DNA of 64,000 nt. Origin: Pseudomonadota bacterium. GTDB lineage: Bacteria > Pseudomonadota > Gammaproteobacteria > Burkholderiales > JAKAFK01. The first letter of the stretch is position 1; each line of letters begins with the position of its first letter. The DNA lies in contig JAKAFK010000008.1 of assembly GCA_021817985.1 (NCBI GenBank), positions 1 to 64,000 on the forward strand. Direction: 5' to 3'. The notes beneath the pieces were generated by a model. That model was given only the letters and a program-made list of their open reading frames with translations, did not search any database and had not been told where the DNA came from. Both the position numbers and the translations under genes were made by a program. Below, in pieces: positions 52,971 to 61,741 of this stretch.

Positions 52971-53499
52971 ATTGGGTGCGCCGGATGATCCTGTACCGGC
53001 GAACGAGACCATCCCCAAAGAGAGGCGGTCCAGTTGCCAGCGTTCTGAACGGCCGGGGGCGATCGATGAAGAGGACCACGTCCTTGTGGCTCGCCAGCGC
53101 CCAGCCCCGTAGAGCCTCCTCCTCCCGGTCTTCGGGAGGGCCGCAGACGCTCTCACCAGTGACGGCTTCCCCACTCAGAGCCCAATCTCGATCCGACCGA
53201 TCGGAAGCCCGAAGGGCTCCTCTCGACAGGGCGCCGCGCCCCTTGAGCGTGCCCGCGATCCCGGGATCGGCTCGCCTGTCGCCCGGCCAAGCGCCGGATA
53301 GCCCGTTTCTTCTCCGCACACGGCTCATTCGTGCGCCGCGCGTAGTCAATCCCTACCATTTCACAGCCTAATTTCTTTCGATAAAATAACGCCTTAAGTA
53401 GATACGCCGGGTTGCTCCCGCCATCCGGGCCCCGGCGCGACGCAGATGCATCATCCGAGCACTCGCATGATGCGACCACTTTTCAGGAGGTTGTTCCCA
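52971..53499. other. Gap between soxA terminator and soxB
   Basis: About 530 bases with no supported gene. Open frames exist on both strands, but they are Arg/Ser/Pro-rich and of low complexity, as expected of GC-rich non-coding sequence. The region should contain the soxB promoter; the AT-rich patch at 53360-53400 (TTTCGATAAAATAACG) is the likeliest site. No repeats or terminal inverted repeats were seen that would explain the separation of soxB. Confidence 0.5.
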
Positions 53500-55215
53500 A
53501 TGTCGATGACGCGCCGCGAATTCCTGCAAGCCCTGGCCGTAGCCGCCGGCTCCGGCTTCGCACTCGATAGCGAGGCCGTGCTGGCGGGCCACCTGCCGAG
53601 CCATTTCTATGAACTGCCGAAATTCGGGAACGTGTCGCTCCTGCACTTCACGGATTGCCATGCGCAGCTCCTGCCGATCGATTTCCGTGAGCCTTCGGTC
53701 AATATCGGCGTCGGCAGCCACAGCGGCAAGCCACCCCACCTCGTGGGTGAGCATTTCCTCAATTACTTCGGGTTCAAGCCGCACACGCCGGAGGCATATG
53801 CCTTCACCTATCTCGATTTCACGCATGCGGCCCGCGTCTATGGAAAAATGGGCGGCTTCGCGCATCTGTCGACGCTCATCCAAAAGATGCGCGCCCAGCG
53901 CCCGGGCGCTTTGCTCCTGGACGGCGGCGATACCTGGCAAGGCTCCGCGACGAGCCTTTGGACCAAGGGCCAGGACATGGTCGAAGCCCAAAAGCTCCTG
54001 GGCGTCGACATCATGACCGCCCACTGGGAGTTCACCTATGGCGCAGACCGCGTCAAGCATGTCGTCGACAACGACCTGAAGGGCCATGTCGACTTCCTGG
54101 CGCAAAACGTGAAGACTGCGGACTTCGGTGACCCTGTGTTCGAGCCCTATGTCATCCGCGAGATCAACGGCGTCCCGGTCGCGATCATCGGCCAGGCCTT
54201 CCCCTATACGCCGGTTGCCAACCCGCGCTACATGATCCCCGACTGGACCTTCGGCATCGACGACCATCACCTGCAGCGGATGGTCCACGAAGTGCGTGCG
54301 AAGGGCGCGCAAGTCGTGGTGGTGCTCTCCCACAACGGCATGGACGTCGACCTCAAGCTGGCAAGCCGCGTCTCCGGGATCGACGCGATTCTCGGCGGCC
54401 ATACCCACGATGGCGTGCCCCGTCCCGCCGTGGTCAAGAACGCGGGGGGACAGACGCTCGTCACGAACGCGGGCTCGAACGGCAAATTCCTCGCCGTGCT
54501 GGACTTCGACGTCCGGGATGGTGGCATCAAGGGTTACCAGTACCGCCTGCTGCCGGTGTTCTCCAACCTGTTGCCGGCCGATGCCGCGATGAGCGAACTC
54601 ATCCGGAAGCATCGCGCGCCGTTCGAATCCAAGCTCAACGAAAAGCTCGCGGTCACCGAGGGCCTGCTCTACCGCCGAGGCAACTTCAACGGCACCTTCG
54701 ATCAGGTGATCCTCAATGCCATGATGGCGGTCAAGGGCGCCGATCTCGCGTTCTCCCCGGGTTTCCGGTGGGGCACTTCGCTGCTGCCGGGCGAGCCCAT
54801 CACCATGGAGGACGTCATGGATCAGACGGCGATCACCTATCCGTACAGCACCCTCACGGAAATGACGGGATCGCAGATCCACGCGACCATGGAAGACGTG
54901 TGCGACAACCTCTTCAATCCGGATCCGTACTACCAGCAAGGCGGCGATATGGTGCGGGTCGGCGGGCTCGAGTACACCTGCACCCCCGGCCAGACGATCG
55001 GCAAGCGCATCACCAACATGCGGCTGAACGGGAAACTGCTCGATCCGAACAAGACATACAAGGTCGCGGGCTGGGCGCCGGTTCACGAAGGCGCGACCGG
55101 CGAACCCATCTGGGATGTCGTCGCGGGCTACCTGCGGGACAAGAAGGTGATCGAGCCGGTGAAGCTCAATACGCCAAGCCTGATCGGCGAGAAAGGCAAC
55201 CCCGGATTGGCGTAA
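53500..55215 (+). CDS. soxB: SoxB, thiosulfohydrolase
   Basis: Periplasmic dimanganese enzyme that hydrolyses the sulfone group from SoxY-Cys-S-sulfonate, releasing sulfate. The 571-residue protein has a Tat signal (MSMTRREFLQALAV, cleavage near LAG), then the 5'-nucleotidase-fold motifs LHFTDCHAQ (D52, H54), DGGDTWQGS at 141-149, SHNGMD and GGHTHDG at 299-305. I chose the ATG at 53500, nine bases after AGGAGG; the frame is open to 53446. No soxCD genes follow, which suggests the truncated Sox system that deposits sulfur. Confidence 0.95.
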   Translation: MSMTRREFLQALAVAAGSGFALDSEAVLAGHLPSHFYELPKFGNVSLLHFTDCHAQLLPIDFREPSVNIGVGSHSGKPPHLVGEHFLNYFGFKPHTPEAYAFTYLDFTHAARVYGKMGGFAHLSTLIQKMRAQRPGALLLDGGDTWQGSATSLWTKGQDMVEAQKLLGVDIMTAHWEFTYGADRVKHVVDNDLKGHVDFLAQNVKTADFGDPVFEPYVIREINGVPVAIIGQAFPYTPVANPRYMIPDWTFGIDDHHLQRMVHEVRAKGAQVVVVLSHNGMDVDLKLASRVSGIDAILGGHTHDGVPRPAVVKNAGGQTLVTNAGSNGKFLAVLDFDVRDGGIKGYQYRLLPVFSNLLPADAAMSELIRKHRAPFESKLNEKLAVTEGLLYRRGNFNGTFDQVILNAMMAVKGADLAFSPGFRWGTSLLPGEPITMEDVMDQTAITYPYSTLTEMTGSQIHATMEDVCDNLFNPDPYYQQGGDMVRVGGLEYTCTPGQTIGKRITNMRLNGKLLDPNKTYKVAGWAPVHEGATGEPIWDVVAGYLRDKKVIEPVKLNTPSLIGEKGNPGLA

Positions 55216-55557
55216 GCGCGCCTGACCTTGCGGCATCGCTGGGAGGCAATGTTATTGGACCTCCCGGCGGAGCCCCTGCGGCCTCCTGCCGAAAGCGAGC
55301 GCACACGGCCTCGCCCGCACCACGTGCCGGACTTGCGCTCCGGGCATCCGCTGACGGTGACTTTCTCAGGGAGCACGACGAGCCTGCGCAAAAGCTGAAC
55401 GAATTCCCAGGTTCTGGACGCACCGCCCCTTGCCGCCATTGTCTGCCATCGTCCCGAGGGCAGCACTCGCACCGGCCTATCGCATCGCGATAAGCCGCGC
55501 CATCCCACGCAACGTCTCCGCCCGCGCCTGGCAATTCCCGGAGGCAAGCCGGCTGGA
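55216..55557. other. Convergent gap after soxB
   Basis: 342 bases between the soxB stop and the stop codon of the leftward membrane protein gene. No supported gene and no clear hairpin plus T-run on either strand. Confidence 0.45.
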
Positions 55558-57312
55558 TCACGCATCCGGTGCATGCGCGACGGGAACATAATCGTCACGA
55601 ATCTGCGCGAAGTCGGCACGCAGCCCCCCGCGAACACGGGGGTTGGCAAGCGGCGCATTGAGTATCCCCGTCAGCTCCGCGCCCGGGAGCTTGCAGTATC
55701 CCTTCGCCTGACAATCGCCCAAGGCGATCAGCGCGCTCGTATTGCTCGCCCAGGGCGCAGCCCGGAGCAGGCGGGTTTTCAGCTCCGAGATCCAGGCAGG
55801 CTGGGGGCTGCCACCCGACTCGTAACTCAGCATGATGAGGGCCACCAGCGCCTCGGCGTCCCCGCTTCGCACATCGACCGAACGCTGAAGATACCGGTAC
55901 GCGAGGCGCAACTCCTCATGGCGCCTATTGTGCACATACTCGTCGAAGTACTGGCGCCCCAGCTCGTAGTTGGCCCGCACCGAAAGGGGGTGGTGGCGCG
56001 CCTCGGCCTGCGCAAGCTTCAACGGGCTCGCCCACTGCCCTGCCCGTACCCAGGTGGTGCCGGCAAGGAACATGATGAAGGCGATGGCCAGGACAATCCT
56101 GGCACGCACCAGAAGCGCCAGCGTCCTGGGATGGAACAGGTAGTAGAACGCGGCAAAGAGGATCCCATACATGGGAAGGTAGTTGCGGTGCTCGAAGACG
56201 AGTTCGAGCGGAATGAACGTCGATTCCATCGCGTGCCCGACGAAGAACCAGAGCAGTCCGAAGGCCAGGATCGGGGCGCGCTTCAGGGACGCGAGCGCGA
56301 CTCCCAGCAAGCCCGCCAAGCCGGCGATCGCCCAAAACGTCGCCGGGGGATTGAAAAGGCCTTTGGAAATCACGTAATCGTCGTGGAAAATCCCCATCAC
56401 GGAAAGATCGGGGGCGAACATGAGCCGCAGGTAGAACCAGAGGACCCTGGGCTCGGTCATGAGACGTTCCTGGAGGGTGAAGGAGCGCCCGACGTAGCCG
56501 GCGGTCAACCATTCGGGGCGCAGGAGCAAGAACGCCGCCAGCGCGCACAAGGGCAACAAGAGGAACAGTGCGTAGAACCCGTACAGGAAGCGCCGCGCGC
56601 CGGCCCCGGGGGTCTCAAACCGAAAGAAGGTGACCTCAATCACGGCGAGGAACGCGGGCAGCAGGGCACCATTTTCCTTGGTGAGCGTGGCCATGAGCCC
56701 CAGCACAAGAAATCCGGCCAAGAGAATCGCCAGTCCACCCTTCTTGCCCGCATTGATCCGCAGCCTGCCCCACACGTAAGTAATGACCGCGCACACGGTG
56801 AAGAACGCCGCGAGACTCGCCATTCGCTGGACAATGTACAGGACGCCGGTCAGATTGAGGGGATGAAGGAGCCATGCCGCCGAAATGGCGACGGGAAGCC
56901 AGCGCTCATAGCCCTCGGACAACCCGCCGGGCACGCGTTCGCGGTACGCACGAAGGAGCAAGCGTGTGAGCCCCCACAGGGCGAGCCCGGTCAGGAGATG
57001 AATGGCGAGATTCGTTTCCTTGAAATACAGCGGATTGAGATGCCCGAAGTAGTAATTGATGGCGAAGCTGATCGATGCGATCGGGCGCTTCAGGGGACCC
57101 GCATCACCGGACATGGCGGCATGATAAAGGTTCGACCAATCGAGCCGGGTGATGTGCAGTCCACGCTCGTCGACGATGCTTGTATAGTCGTCGAGTTCGA
57201 AGCCGCCAAAAAGGCCTCGAAAGTAGGCGGCTATCGTACTGAAGATTGTTAAGAGCAATATGGCGAACGGCGCGTATCGGCTTCTGAGCATGTAAAATAT
57301 CGGAAAATCCAT
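55558..57312 (-). CDS. Multi-pass membrane protein resembling TMTC/GT-C glycosyltransferases
   Basis: A 584-residue protein with about ten membrane helices (residues about 10-420) and a soluble C-terminal TPR-like part (about 445-584). The first loop reads GGFELDDYTSIVDE, in the position of the acidic residues of GT-C enzymes, followed by KRPIASISFAINYYFGHLNP, also typical of O-mannosyltransferase-like proteins with TPRs. GT-C enzymes use lipid-phosphate sugars. The acceptor and sugar are unknown. The start is uncertain among ATG 57312 and ATG 57291, neither with a good ribosome site. It is next to transposon remains and the polysaccharide cluster. Confidence 0.75.
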   Translation of the reverse strand: MDFPIFYMLRSRYAPFAILLLTIFSTIAAYFRGLFGGFELDDYTSIVDERGLHITRLDWSNLYHAAMSGDAGPLKRPIASISFAINYYFGHLNPLYFKETNLAIHLLTGLALWGLTRLLLRAYRERVPGGLSEGYERWLPVAISAAWLLHPLNLTGVLYIVQRMASLAAFFTVCAVITYVWGRLRINAGKKGGLAILLAGFLVLGLMATLTKENGALLPAFLAVIEVTFFRFETPGAGARRFLYGFYALFLLLPLCALAAFLLLRPEWLTAGYVGRSFTLQERLMTEPRVLWFYLRLMFAPDLSVMGIFHDDYVISKGLFNPPATFWAIAGLAGLLGVALASLKRAPILAFGLLWFFVGHAMESTFIPLELVFEHRNYLPMYGILFAAFYYLFHPRTLALLVRARIVLAIAFIMFLAGTTWVRAGQWASPLKLAQAEARHHPLSVRANYELGRQYFDEYVHNRRHEELRLAYRYLQRSVDVRSGDAEALVALIMLSYESGGSPQPAWISELKTRLLRAAPWASNTSALIALGDCQAKGYCKLPGAELTGILNAPLANPRVRGGLRADFAQIRDDYVPVAHAPDA

Positions 57313-57421
57313 CGCAGGCACTGGGCAGGCAGTATACCACCTAGGGATTCTCTGATTAACCTGTCATCGAGACCGGCTGGACACGCGTTGAATGGATAAC
57401 GTCACGACAGGGATAAGAACG

Positions 57422-58119
57422 ATGAAACAACTGACCCTTGCCTCGGCCAATGACACGGCCAAAAAGAAGACCACGCGGCGCGAGAAATTCCTCGCCCAGA
57501 TGGACGCGGTAACGTCGTGGGCAAGGCTGGTTGCCGTGATCGAACCGCACTATCCGAAGGCCTGCGCCAAGGGTGCCGCCCGACGCTCGGACTGAACCAG
57601 ATGTTGCGGGTGTACTGACTGCAACAGTGGTTTTCGCTGTCCGATCCGGCCATGGAGGAGGCGCTCTACGACATGGGATCGAAGCGCCGTTTCGTCGGCA
57701 TCGAGTTGAACGAGGATGCCATCCTGGACGAGACCACCATCCTCGAGTTCCGCCACCTGCTCGAATGCCACGGCCTGACGGATAGGATCTTCTCCGAGGT
57801 CAACGCACTGGTCAGGGAGCGGGGTCTTCTGCTGCGGGAAGGCACGCTGGTGGATGCGACGCTGATCAATGCACCATCATCGACCAAGAGCGCCAGCGGC
57901 ACCCGCGACCCGGAGATGTCGCAGACCAGGAAGGGCAACCAGTGGTACTTCGGCATGAAGGCGCACATCGGGGTCCACGCCGACAGCGGCCTGGTGCACA
58001 CCCTCCTGGGCACCACGGCGAGGACGGCGGACATAGCGGTGTTCGATGAACTGCTGCATGGGGATGAAGAAGGGGTGAGCGCCGACCGGGGCTACGACTA
58101 CCCGCAGGCGCGCGAGTGA
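57422..58119 (+). pseudogene. Frameshifted and truncated IS5-family transposase
   Basis: The first part (57422-57595) matches the IS5 transposase N-terminus: TRREKFLAQMDAVTSWARLVAVIEPHYPK. Homology then jumps frame and runs to MLRVY-stop-LQQWFSLSDPAMEEALYDMG, where a TGA replaces the usual Phe codon, and continues to KGNQWYFGMKAHIGVHADSGLVHT and ADRGYDYPQARE. There are thus at least one frameshift and one nonsense mutation. The C-terminus is missing, replaced at 58120 by what looks like another element's end. It cannot make an active transposase. Confidence 0.85.
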
Positions 58120-58165
58120 AGTGGACCCCACTGTCAAGACAAAACTGTGCCGAGTTTAAGCTGGT
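58115..58165. repeat. Possible IS3-family terminal end
   Basis: TGAAGTGGACCCCACTGTCAAGACA, right where the IS5 transposase stops, resembles the outer inverted repeat of IS150/IS3-group elements (TGAACTGACCCCC...). No matching transposase frame follows, so it would be a solo end left by an insertion and deletion. By eye only. Confidence 0.35.
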
Positions 58166-59047
58166 GCGCACTCATCACATGCAGCTGGCCGCGGCACGCC
58201 GCTTGAAGCGGGTCACGGGATATGCGAGACTTCCGTTCGGGCTGTTCCATTTCGGTCGAGCTTTGCCTTCAGCCTCTGCTCCCAGCAGTATGGGCGAGAA
58301 CATGCCGGACCAGCATTGAGGGAAGCCCTCGGCGCCGCCGAGGGAATCGTGCAAATGCTCCCGAATCCTGACAACACCAATAGGCTCAAGATGGAACCGA
58401 CCGTGGCTAGCAGGGTGATGAAAAACTTTTCAATTTTCGTTTTTGGCCCTGATTTACGACCTTCGGTGACTAGTCGAGGGCTTTGCGACAATTGCAAATC
58501 AGTGGATTACAAACATACCGCGTGCAACAAGCTGGCGGACTCGGGTGACTTTGCGAGTTTTTCATCAGCCTGCTAGTCGCCGACACCCATATGCCATCGG
58601 ACGCGTCACTGGTATCGGGCGTTTTGGCTCGTGGCTTACCTGCAACCGTCGGGAGAGCCACAAGACACGTCGTAGCGTTACTGAGACCAGGGCGCAGGTT
58701 CCCCGTGTGTGTGGCAATGCTGGCGCCTGTGCCGCAGCGGTGTCCCCGACTCATTCACGACATATTGACGGTTGAGGCTAACCTTTGAAAGCCCTATTCG
58801 AGCTCGCAAAAGCCGCCCCAACCTCTGGCATGTGTCCCGGATTGCGACGTGCCCCGGCTATAGGTTGCCCACTGACAACGTCGTGCAGCAACATTAGCCA
58901 TGCACCAAGTGTGGCTATAGCTTATCGGTACCGCCTATCACCCCGATTGTCGTACGATACCGATCTCGCCACCGTGTACATTTCTGGTCAGACGACGCAT
59001 AGGGCACGACCACGTGGCAAAATTCTGACTGAACAAACGGACCCAAA
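58120..59047. other. Gene-poor transposon graveyard
   Basis: About 930 bases with no supported gene. It includes the IS3-like end, a MITE (58411-58572) and, after 58580, mixed-composition sequence with scattered stop codons in all frames. GC drops toward 59 kb, where the polysaccharide genes begin. Likely a decayed insertion hotspot. Confidence 0.55.
58411..58572. repeat. 162-bp MITE-like element with CTAG duplications
   Basis: The left end CAGGGTGATGAAAAACT (58411-58427) is matched, with one mismatch, by the reverse complement of the right end (CAGGCTGATGAAAAACT, to 58572). Both sides are flanked by CTAG (58407-58410 and 58573-58576), a 4-base target duplication. Inside there is no transposase. 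This is the profile of a non-autonomous element mobilised by an autonomous relative elsewhere. A short 4-base duplication of CTAG occurs with IS5-group elements. Confidence 0.65.
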
Positions 59048-60160
59048 ATGACGAGTCGTGATCCAATTTACGTCACCCGGCCATACCTCCCGAGCCTGGA
59101 TGCCTTTATTCCTTATCTCAAGAACATTTGGCAGAGCAAGATCCTCACCAACTCTGGCCCATATCACCAACAATTGGAGCAAAGACTCTGCAAACACCTA
59201 GGGGTCGAATATATTTCGCTGTTCACGAATGGCACGATAGCGCTGCTGACAGCCATCCAAGCGCTTGGGCTATCCGGAGAAGTGATCACTACGCCATACT
59301 CCTTCGTAGCCACGTCACATTCCCTCCTATGGAACGGGCTCCAGCCGGTGTTTGTGGACATTGACCCATCCACCTTCAACCTTGATCCATCGAAGATCGA
59401 GGGGGCTATTACGCGTGATACGACCGCAATTCTTCCCGTTCATTGCTATGGCAATCCATGTGATGTCGAAGCGATCAGCCAAATAGCGAGCCGGCATAAT
59501 CTCCGCGTGGTCTACGATGCCGCACATGCATTTGGAGTAAATTATCGAGGAACGAGCCTTCTGTCGCATGGAGACCTTTCAATATTGAGTTTTCACGCGA
59601 CAAAGGTTTTCAATACATTCGAAGGCGGCGCCATCGTCTGTCACGATAAAGAAACGAAGCATCGAATAGACCAACTCAAAAACTTCGGCTTCGTCGACGA
59701 GGTGACTGTCTCGGACGTGGGTATCAACGGAAAAATGAGCGAGATCAATGCAGCCTTTGGGTTGTTGGAGCTTTCTTCCATTGAGGAAGCGCTTGCCGAA
59801 CGCGAAAAGATCGACGCTCAATATCGCAGCGGCCTCGCGGGCATCAACGGACTAACGATCTACCGGAGGATATCGGATGCTCGCCCCAATTTCTCATATT
59901 TTCCTGTACTCGTGGATAACAGCTACCCGATCAGCAGGGATGACTTATACAATAAGCTAAAAGAGCAAGACATATACGCAAGACGCTATTTCTATCCCCT
60001 GATCAGCGAGTTTCCAATGTATCGCACACTGTCCAGTGCACGGGAAGAAAACTTGCCACGCGCAACACAGGTGGCCCGCCAGATTTTGTGTCTGCCAATT
60101 TATTCCGGGCTTTCGTCCAGTGATGTCCATCGCATCATCAGCCTGATCAGAGACGTCTAG
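59048..60160 (+). CDS. DegT/DnrJ/EryC1 family sugar aminotransferase
   Basis: A 370-residue PLP enzyme that aminates a nucleotide-linked keto-sugar for surface polysaccharide. The catalytic Lys is K186 in SFHATKVFNTFEGGA, with D157 (YDAAHAF) binding the PLP ring nitrogen. The HATKVFNTFEGGA form, as opposed to HPxKxLTTGEGG, is seen in VioA-type dTDP-4-amino-4,6-dideoxyglucose enzymes, so that is a reasonable guess. It is followed immediately by an acyltransferase (TAG then ATG), suggesting an N-acylated amino sugar. GC content is lower than in the rest of the window. Confidence 0.85.
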   Translation: MTSRDPIYVTRPYLPSLDAFIPYLKNIWQSKILTNSGPYHQQLEQRLCKHLGVEYISLFTNGTIALLTAIQALGLSGEVITTPYSFVATSHSLLWNGLQPVFVDIDPSTFNLDPSKIEGAITRDTTAILPVHCYGNPCDVEAISQIASRHNLRVVYDAAHAFGVNYRGTSLLSHGDLSILSFHATKVFNTFEGGAIVCHDKETKHRIDQLKNFGFVDEVTVSDVGINGKMSEINAAFGLLELSSIEEALAEREKIDAQYRSGLAGINGLTIYRRISDARPNFSYFPVLVDNSYPISRDDLYNKLKEQDIYARRYFYPLISEFPMYRTLSSAREENLPRATQVARQILCLPIYSGLSSSDVHRIISLIRDV

Positions 60161-60727
60161 ATGTCATACTTAACGTGCTCCGAGCTTGAGAAAATAGGAT
60201 TCAAGTCCATAGGCCGCGACGCGCGGCTATCAAGTCGCGCGTCCTTTTATAACGCCGGGAACATTGAGATCGGCGATAACGTTCGCATTGATGATTTCTG
60301 TGTCTTGTCAGCAGGTCCCGGAGGAATAAAAATCGCTAATAATGTCCATATTGCAGTATTTTCATCGCTGATCGGCCGAGACACGATATTGTTGTCAGAG
60401 TTTTGCAACTTGTCATCGCGCGTGTCCATATATTCCAGCAATGACGACTATTCCGGCACGACGATGACCAACCCGACCATCCCCGAGGCGTTCACGGGCG
60501 TCGCTCATGCGCCAGTTTTCTTGCGCAAGCATGTCATTGTAGGCTCGGGCTCCGTGATTCTCCCTGGGGTCACTCTGGACGAGGGGGTGGCAATCGGTGC
60601 ACTCAGCCTAGTAAAGGATAACTGCCACCCTTTCGGAATCTATGCCGGTTGCCCAGCGCGCTTCATTCGGGAACGAAAGCGCGACCTGCTCACGCTTGAG
60701 GAAACCTTCCGACAGACGCTTGAATAG
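60161..60727 (+). CDS. Hexapeptide-repeat acyltransferase
   Basis: A 188-residue left-handed beta-helix acyltransferase. The repeats are visible: NIEIGDNVRIDDFCVLSAGPGGIKIANNVHI, and later RKHVIVGSGSVILPGVTLDEGVAIGALSLV, ending with the family's FGIYAGCPARFIRERK. Such enzymes acetylate or otherwise acylate sugars. Its start codon directly abuts the aminotransferase stop codon, so it likely acylates the amino group that enzyme installs. Confidence 0.87.
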   Translation: MSYLTCSELEKIGFKSIGRDARLSSRASFYNAGNIEIGDNVRIDDFCVLSAGPGGIKIANNVHIAVFSSLIGRDTILLSEFCNLSSRVSIYSSNDDYSGTTMTNPTIPEAFTGVAHAPVFLRKHVIVGSGSVILPGVTLDEGVAIGALSLVKDNCHPFGIYAGCPARFIRERKRDLLTLEETFRQTLE

Positions 60728-60829
60728 CCTCATCAGAAAGTCGTGTAACCTGCCTAGGCTCCCGCCCGTTGGTTCTTTAAGATCCCCCCTTTGGAGAAGT
60801 CGTGATTCGCATCGTTCAGAAGACGGGGG

Positions 60830-61741
60830 TCACCTCAACCAAGATGCGAAAGTCCGCCGCATCGACGTAAATGCGATTTCCATTACATTCAGCGCAATTA
60901 CGGCCAAACCAATCGATTTTATGGCCGAGATTGCCGCCCTTACCTTGAAATAGTTGGCATTATCGCAATCCTTGACTCGCGAGTAGTAGGCCGCTAGCGC
61001 AGAGCGCGTGTAGAATGCCATATCTAATTTGGTTCTGCGCGATTTTGCTGAGAATACTCCGCCAGCATGCAACCGGTATCTTGCGGGAGTGATGGCGTCG
61101 ATGTATTTCCCTTTCCCATAATGGCCCAGCAAGGACCATAGGCAGAGATCACCAAAACGTGCTGCGGCCAGTTCCGGTGGAAACTCTCTGACCACGTTGC
61201 GAAAGCAGGTAGTCAGGGTGAAAAGCGGAGTAGCGTGTTGAAGCTCAAGGGCGGACAAATCACGCCGCGCCCCTTTGAAATCGATGTCGACATCGCCGTG
61301 CTCATCGAAGGGCTGTGAGCGATGGTAGGTGATGACATATTCGGGATGCTCCTCCAGGAAACGCCCCTGTGTCTCGAGCTTCGATGGGTCCGTCCAATAG
61401 TCATCGCCCTCGCAGTAGGCGACGTATTCCCCTCTCGTGTGCGAGAGCGCCAATGAGACAACGCGCTCGCCCTGCGAGAACTGATTGCGTTCATTGACAA
61501 TATGTCTAATCAAGCGGGGATAACGCTCGCGATAGCGCTCGACGATCGCGGTCGTTTCATCGGTCGAAGCGTCGTTGTAGACGACGATCTCGAACGGAAA
61601 CGAGGTCTCTTGCATCAAGAAGCCCTCGAGGGCTTGGGCAATGTAAGGCGCGTGATTGAATGTCAAGCAAAGAACCGTGATAACGGGCTTTTCGGTCCCT
61701 TGCCACTCCGCCATGATCTGCGACTCTGTGCGTTCAGCCAT
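60830..61741 (-). CDS. Family 2 glycosyltransferase
   Basis: A 303-residue GT-A fold glycosyltransferase. The N-terminal domain has VLCLTFNHAPYIAQALEGFL, the nucleotide-binding YNDASTDETTAIV and EGDDYWTDPSKLE, the acidic motif for metal and sugar-nucleotide binding. The C-terminal region ends with a hydrophobic segment (IGLAVIALNVMEIAF), perhaps membrane-associated. It builds the surface polysaccharide repeat. The ATG overlaps the flippase gene's end by eight bases. Confidence 0.88.
   Translation of the reverse strand: MAERTESQIMAEWQGTEKPVITVLCLTFNHAPYIAQALEGFLMQETSFPFEIVVYNDASTDETTAIVERYRERYPRLIRHIVNERNQFSQGERVVSLALSHTRGEYVAYCEGDDYWTDPSKLETQGRFLEEHPEYVITYHRSQPFDEHGDVDIDFKGARRDLSALELQHATPLFTLTTCFRNVVREFPPELAAARFGDLCLWSLLGHYGKGKYIDAITPARYRLHAGGVFSAKSRRTKLDMAFYTRSALAAYYSRVKDCDNANYFKVRAAISAIKSIGLAVIALNVMEIAFTSMRRTFASWLR

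Noticed and set aside
52969-53371. Overlapping open frames on both strands between soxA and soxB
   Set aside because: Arg/Ser/Pro-rich low-complexity translations on both strands, no ribosome site and no domain; expected of GC-rich non-coding DNA.
58316-58576. Open frame of 86 codons over the MITE
   Set aside because: It is composed of the repeat ends and has no protein family or plausible start.
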